Assembly (NCBI GenBank): GCA_905202595.1
Contig: CAJKSP010000068.1
Span: forward strand, 1 to 8,600
Reading direction: 5' to 3'
DNA: 8,600 nucleotides
Origin: an uncultured Sutterella sp.
Lineage (GTDB): Bacteria; Pseudomonadota; Gammaproteobacteria; Burkholderiales; Burkholderiaceae_F
Below the pieces are notes generated by a model. That model made no database searches and was not told the DNA's origin. It saw nothing but the letters and a program-made list of their open reading frames with translations. The position numbers were made by a program, and so were the translations under genes. Shown piece by piece: positions 5,629 through 8,600 of the stretch. Position 1 is the stretch's first letter. Each line of letters starts with the position of its first letter.

Positions 5629-7683
5629 AAGCATATGGATCCTGCCGTGCGCGTTCCCATCGACGCCGGCAACCCAGCCATTCTGCGCGACGAAGCGCTT
5701 TGCGTGAAATGCACGCTCTGCTCGCAGGTCTGCCGCGACAAGATCGGCGTCCTTGGCCGCTACGATCTTGAGAAGACGGGCGGACGCGCCATTTGCACCT
5801 ACTGCGGCCAATGCGCCGCTGTCTGTCCTGTCGGCTCGATTCAGATCCGTTCCGAATGGCAGGCGGCCAAGGCGGCTGCTGCTGATCCCGACAAGGTTGT
5901 GATCGTTTCGACGTCGCCCTCTGTGCGCGTCGCGCTCGGCGAAGCCTTCGGACTTGAGCCCGGCACTTTCGTAGAAGGCAAGATGGTGGCGCTTCTTCGC
6001 CGCCTCGGCGCCGATTATGTGCTCGATACGAATTTCGCCGCCGACCTGACGATTATGGAAGAGGCGAGCGAGCTCGCTGAGCGCCTGGTTTCCGGAAAGG
6101 AGCCTCTGCCGCAGTTCACGAGCTGCTGTCCGGCATGGGTGCGCTGGTGCGAGACGTTCCATCCTGAGATGCTTGCGCATCTTTCGAGCGCCAAGAGCCC
6201 CATCGGCATGCAGGGTCCAACGATCAAGACCTACTTTGCCAAGGCAAAGGGCATTGATCCGCGGCGCATCGTCAACATTGCTGTCACGCCCTGCACGGCC
6301 AAGAAGGCGGAGATCCGCCGCAGCGAAATGTGCGCTGCGGGCCGTCACCTCGGCATTGAAGGCATGCGCGACATGGATCTCGTCGTCACGACGACTGAGC
6401 TTGCCGAGTGGGCAAAGGCCGAGGGCATCGACTTCGCGTCGCTGCCTGATGAGCCTTACGACGATCTGATGGGCTTCGGCTCCGGCGCCGGCGCCATCTT
6501 CGGCAATACGGGCGGCGTTATGGAAGCTGCGCTTCGCACGGCCTACCGCATGCTCGAGAAGAAGGAAGCCCCGGCTGCCTTCTACGACCTCAAGCCCGTC
6601 CGCGGCCTTGAGGAAGTTCGCGAAGCCGAGGTGGAAATCGCGGGCCGTCCGGTCCGCATCGCCGTTACGTACGGCACGGCCTCTGCGGGACGTCTGATCG
6701 AAAAGATCCAGTCGGGTGAGAAGCACTGGGATTTCGTCGAAGTGATGACGTGCCCAGGCGGCTGCATCGGCGGCGGCGGACAGCCCAAGAAGGCTTTCGG
6801 TGCAGCTGAGGCCGCAGTTTCGGCCCGCAATGCTTCGCTGTATCGCCGCGATGCCGGCATGTCCTGCCGCGCGAGCGATGCTAATGAACAGATTCAAGAA
6901 CTTTATAAGAGCTTCTACGGGCATCCGCTTTCGCCGTTTGCCCGAGAGATGCTTCACACTGCGTATACCGACAGAAGTCGGGAATTAGGAGAAAAACCCA
7001 TGAGTTTCCGTTGCAAGGTTTGCGGCTACGTCTATGAAGGCGATGTCCTCCCCGAAGGCTACGTCTGCCCGATCTGCCACAAGGATGCTTCCTACTTCGA
7101 AAAGATCGAAGAGAAGCCCGCCGAAGAGAAGAAGTGCTGCACCTGCGGCAAGAGCCTCGCCGGCACGAAGACTGAAAAGAACCTGCAGGCCGCGTTTGCC
7201 GGCGAATCCCAGGCTCGCAACAAGTACACCTACTTTGCTTCCGTCGCCCGCAAGGAAGGCTACGACCAGCTCGCTCAGATCTTCGAAACGACGGCTCGCA
7301 ACGAGATGGAGCATGCCAAGCTGTGGTTCGCTGCTCTCGGCGGCATCGGCAATACGGTTGCCAACCTGAAGGCCGCTGCTCAGGGCGAGAACTACGAGTG
7401 GACCGACATGTACAAGCGCTTTGCCGAAGAAGCCGATGAAGAAGGCTTCCACGAGCTCGCCGAGCGCTTCCGCAAGGTAGGCGACATTGAGCGCGCTCAC
7501 GAAGCCCGTTATCTCAAGCTCCTGCAGAATGTCGAAATGAAGCAGGTCTTCGAAAAGTCCGGCCAGGTGATGTGGGAATGCCGCGTCTGCGGCCACCTCG
7601 TCGTTGGCCCGAAGGCTCCTGAGGTCTGCCCAGTCTGCGGCCATGCCCAGTCCTACTTTGAAGTGCGAGCTGAAAATTACTAA
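5626..7683 (+). CDS. [FeFe]-hydrogenase fused to rubredoxin-rubrerythrin
   Basis: A 685-residue continuous frame. Residues 26-36 and 57-67 are CxxCxxCxxxC motifs binding two [4Fe-4S] clusters. Residues about 90-450 are the H-cluster domain: L1 TSCCPAW (165-171; C167 equivalent to the proton-transfer cysteine, C168 to a cluster ligand), L2 TPCTAKK (221-227), L3 VMTCPGGCIGGGGQP with C376 and C380. The hydrogenase part ends with the usual LYKSFYGHPLSPFAREMLH tail. Residues 463-484 are a rubredoxin knuckle (CxxC, 14 residues, CxxC), 514-635 a rubrerythrin diiron domain (GESQARNKY, NEMEHAK, FAEEADEEGF, ERAH) and 652-671 a second knuckle (CxxC, 12 residues, CxxC). No signal peptide, so cytoplasmic. 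Expected chemistry is reversible H2 oxidation plus peroxide reduction; electron flow between the halves is inference. A single extra base may have created the fusion. The H-cluster needs HydEFG, not present here. Confidence 0.88.
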   Translation: MKHMDPAVRVPIDAGNPAILRDEALCVKCTLCSQVCRDKIGVLGRYDLEKTGGRAICTYCGQCAAVCPVGSIQIRSEWQAAKAAAADPDKVVIVSTSPSVRVALGEAFGLEPGTFVEGKMVALLRRLGADYVLDTNFAADLTIMEEASELAERLVSGKEPLPQFTSCCPAWVRWCETFHPEMLAHLSSAKSPIGMQGPTIKTYFAKAKGIDPRRIVNIAVTPCTAKKAEIRRSEMCAAGRHLGIEGMRDMDLVVTTTELAEWAKAEGIDFASLPDEPYDDLMGFGSGAGAIFGNTGGVMEAALRTAYRMLEKKEAPAAFYDLKPVRGLEEVREAEVEIAGRPVRIAVTYGTASAGRLIEKIQSGEKHWDFVEVMTCPGGCIGGGGQPKKAFGAAEAAVSARNASLYRRDAGMSCRASDANEQIQELYKSFYGHPLSPFAREMLHTAYTDRSRELGEKPMSFRCKVCGYVYEGDVLPEGYVCPICHKDASYFEKIEEKPAEEKKCCTCGKSLAGTKTEKNLQAAFAGESQARNKYTYFASVARKEGYDQLAQIFETTARNEMEHAKLWFAALGGIGNTVANLKAAAQGENYEWTDMYKRFAEEADEEGFHELAERFRKVGDIERAHEARYLKLLQNVEMKQVFEKSGQVMWECRVCGHLVVGPKAPEVCPVCGHAQSYFEVRAENY
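6987..7002 (+). promoter_or_regulatory. Internal ribosome binding site and ATG for rubrerythrin
   Basis: AGGAGA at 6987-6992 lies seven bases before ATG at 7000, an ideal arrangement, and sits inside the coding sequence where it encodes part of LGE. It starts translation exactly at the first residue of the rubredoxin domain, MSFRCKVCGY, where a free rubrerythrin gene would begin. TAG at 6986-6988 overlaps it in another frame. Confidence 0.7.
7000..7683 (+). CDS. Rubrerythrin, possible separate product from internal start
   Basis: Translation from the internal ATG gives a 227-residue protein with N-terminal rubredoxin knuckle, ferritin-like diiron four-helix bundle and C-terminal knuckle. Rubrerythrins reduce H2O2 to water in the cytoplasm of anaerobes, taking electrons through a rubredoxin-type Fe(Cys)4 site. 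Diiron ligand regions are recognisable by fusion numbering: E527 in AGESQARNKY, E560 and H563 in NEMEHAK, carboxylates in FAEEADEEGF (599-608) and E622/H625 in ERAH. Knuckle cysteines are C463, C466, C481, C484 and C652, C655, C668, C671. Extra cysteines C504, C505 and C507 follow the first knuckle and are unusual. It either lies inside the fusion gene as an alternative start or is a second gene, depending on whether the frame at 6980-6982 is real. A strong terminator follows. Confidence 0.6.
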   Translation: MSFRCKVCGYVYEGDVLPEGYVCPICHKDASYFEKIEEKPAEEKKCCTCGKSLAGTKTEKNLQAAFAGESQARNKYTYFASVARKEGYDQLAQIFETTARNEMEHAKLWFAALGGIGNTVANLKAAAQGENYEWTDMYKRFAEEADEEGFHELAERFRKVGDIERAHEARYLKLLQNVEMKQVFEKSGQVMWECRVCGHLVVGPKAPEVCPVCGHAQSYFEVRAENY

Positions 7684-7715
7684 TCAGTAATTTCTCGACA
7701 GAGCTTCGGTAGAAC

Positions 7716-7761
7716 AAGCCGCAAATTTCCATGATTTTCATGGGGATTTGCGGCTTTTTTT
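7716..7761 (+). terminator. Intrinsic terminator after the hydrogenase-rubrerythrin gene
   Basis: AAGCCGCAAAT (7716-7726) pairs with ATTTGCGGCTT (7746-7756). The stem continues through two T-G pairs and CCATGA/TCATGG to a TTT loop, giving about 19 consecutive pairs. A run of seven T at 7755-7761 follows. It begins 32 bases after the stop codon, so this is a textbook rho-independent terminator for the plus-strand transcript. Confidence 0.92.
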
Positions 7762-7773
7762 GTCTGGTGATTG

Positions 7774-7796
7774 GATTTTTCTCGGATCGAAAAATC
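7774..7796. repeat. Inverted repeat GATTTTTC / GAAAAATC
   Basis: Perfect eight-base arms at 7774-7781 and 7789-7796 enclose a seven-base centre. The element lies between the hydrogenase terminator and a short reading frame with a strong ribosome binding site (7823). The AT-rich arms suggest an operator or weak hairpin rather than a terminator. Confidence 0.5.
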
Positions 7797-7822
7797 TTGT
7801 GGCGTGGCACAAGGAGGACGAC

Positions 7823-7900
7823 ATGACTTCGCGCGTCGACAGACTCTATGAAAATCACGCGAGGTTGTGCTCAGCAGCCCGATGGCCGCATCATCATTGA
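7823..7900 (+). pseudogene. Short frame with perfect ribosome site, likely broken gene
   Basis: AAGGAGG at 7811-7817 stands five bases before ATG (7823), stronger than the site of any other gene here. The frame codes for only 25 residues, starting MTSRVDRLYENHARLC and ending at TGA (7898-7900). From about 7872 the +1 frame continues as QQPDGRIIIELDFFF and ends at TAG (7992-7994), so one indel could have broken a longer gene, though the tail does not look like a known domain. I do not recognise the product. A genuine 25-residue peptide remains possible. Confidence 0.35.
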
Positions 7901-7994
7901 ACTCGATTTTTTCTTTCATCACCAAAAGAGGTCGAGATTTTTCCCTGTGCTGCAGAAGAGGCACCGTTGCTTGAAGAATCCTTTCAGAACATAG

Positions 7995-8047
7995 AAAAAG
8001 CCCCGCTCTTTCTGCATAACGCTTGCGCGCCATAGGACTGCGGGGCT
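7995..8047 (-). terminator. Minus-strand intrinsic terminator without assigned gene
   Basis: AGCCCCGC (7999-8006) is perfectly complementary to GCGGGGCT (8040-8047) across a 33-base loop. Read on the minus strand, the closing arm runs directly into TTTTTC, as in a rho-independent terminator. The long loop weakens the call. A minus-strand transcript would have to come from within about 8050-8600, where no convincing gene is visible. Confidence 0.45.
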
Positions 8048-8374
8048 GTGTGGCGGTGAATCCTGGCCTAAAAACAGGGCATCTAGCAATTTGTTTTTGT
8101 CCTAAGGTCAGCCCGATGCAGAGGTCTTTGAGCGTTGCGTTCCGCTTCCACCGTATCCGCTTCATTTCGGACGGACTTCTATGGATTTCGGGGGAAGCTG
8201 AAGCAACAGAAGAAGGTAGGCAGGACCGTCCGGCGTTGCTGCGAGCGGCAAGACTTTGCGGTCGGCAGGACTCAGGGGCGGAGGCGTGAGCGAACTCGAA
8301 GTCCCTCCCAGAGCCGCCATAGGAATTTCACGCTATTTCGCAGCTGAAAGATTGTTTTTTCCTGATCAACTTTC

Positions 8375-8421
8375 AACTGTGCACAAACAGTTTCTTTCTG
8401 GCCGTCATTGCTAGGTATAGT
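8375..8421 (+). promoter_or_regulatory. Promoter-like element with overlapping inverted repeat
   Basis: TATAGT at 8416-8421 in the context CTAGGTATAGTGC is a good sigma-70 -10 box. The -35 position (about 8392-8398) is T-rich but poor. Immediately upstream AACTGT (8375-8380) and ACAGTT (8387-8392) form a perfect inverted repeat around GCACAA, reaching the edge of the -35 region, as an activator or repressor site would. Transcription would run rightward out of the window. Confidence 0.38.
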
Positions 8422-8600
8422 GCTTAATCGCTAAAAAAATCCTAACAGCACTGCAAGGCTCATTCAGTTTCAAACCTGCTGTACGCCGCCTTGATGCCAG
8501 TTTGCTTTAAAGCGCGCTCGATAACAGTGCGGTTCTCTACAAGTGAGACTGTCCGTTTTTTCGTGTAAATGGGTATTCTTCAACGAACGTAATGAGGAAC

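Larger units (their letters stand above)
7762..8600. other. Long stretch without a recognisable gene
   Basis: In about 840 bases past the hydrogenase terminator I find no frame with both a ribosome binding site and a recognisable family. Minus-strand frames over 7680-8165 run straight through the terminator hairpin and have no motif. The right part, from about 8340, is visibly richer in A and T than the genes. It may hold remnants of eroded genes and an unrecognised small RNA; the individual elements are listed separately. The stretch 8050-8340 shows only scattered short inverted repeats, for example CGGACGG (8168-8174) against CCGTCCG (8226-8232). Confidence 0.6.

Noticed and set aside
5542..6957. 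Long open minus-strand frame (471 codons) opposite the hydrogenase
   Set aside because: The plus strand encodes all H-cluster loops and ferredoxin cysteines here; the antisense text has no motif and no ribosome binding site.
7680..8165. Minus-strand frame of 161 codons after the hydrogenase
   Set aside because: It reads through both the strong hydrogenase terminator and the minus-strand terminator, has no ribosome binding site and no recognisable domain.
8233..8320. tRNA-like 3' end (GAACTCGAAGTCCC then GCCGCCA)
   Set aside because: No matching acceptor stem, T-stem or anticodon arm can be folded upstream; the resemblance is superficial.
8023..8347. Plus-strand frames of 70 and 88 codons
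   Set aside because: No ribosome binding site, very Arg/Ser/Gln-rich text and no motif; most likely chance open frames.
1..8600. CRISPR array, rRNA, tRNA or complete insertion sequence
   Set aside because: No regularly spaced direct repeats, no tRNA cloverleaf, no rRNA-like segment and no transposase motif were found on either strand.

Overview
The window looks like chromosomal DNA of an anaerobic, GC-rich Gram-negative bacterium. A gut betaproteobacterium of the Sutterella type would fit, but that is inference from gene style and GC content; no rRNA or other taxonomic marker is present. The left two thirds is ordinary accessory metabolism on the minus strand. The right third holds the most interesting object: a long plus-strand frame joining a complete [FeFe]-hydrogenase to a rubredoxin/rubrerythrin module.

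Layout. In minus-strand transcription order (right to left): a class I/II PLP aminotransferase (3860-5140), an NAD(P)-type aldehyde dehydrogenase (2205-3638) ending in a strong palindromic hairpin, a ten-helix EamA/DMT transporter (996-1961), and a LysR-type regulator (53-961) followed by a hairpin at the left edge. EamA and LysR lie 34 bases apart and are probably cotranscribed. The aminotransferase and the dehydrogenase each have their own Shine-Dalgarno and are 221 bases apart, so a single operon is not certain.

A 485-base divergent intergenic region (5141-5625) separates these from the plus-strand hydrogenase frame (5626-7683; TTG start with a good Shine-Dalgarno; strong intrinsic terminator at 7716-7761). 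The frame encodes, in order, two [4Fe-4S] ferredoxin-like motifs, an H-cluster domain with all three signature loops (in a variant form resembling what I recall of group B enzymes), a short-spaced rubredoxin knuckle, a rubrerythrin four-helix diiron domain and a second rubredoxin knuckle. At the junction there is a perfectly placed internal Shine-Dalgarno and ATG (7000), and removing a single G from the GGG at 6980-6982 would bring a TAG overlapping that Shine-Dalgarno into frame. So the locus is either a true hydrogenase-rubrerythrin fusion that may also make free rubrerythrin, or a tight two-gene operon fused by one inserted or miscalled base. Either way it links H2 chemistry with peroxide/O2 defence. 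No hydrogenase maturation genes (hydE, hydF, hydG) are in the window.

The last ~840 bases (7762-8600) hold no recognisable gene. They contain an inverted repeat, a 25-codon reading frame with a perfect Shine-Dalgarno that looks like the start of a broken gene, a minus-strand terminator with no identified gene ahead of it, a promoter-like element with an overlapping inverted repeat, and short minus-strand frames at the right edge that may be the eroded end of another gene.
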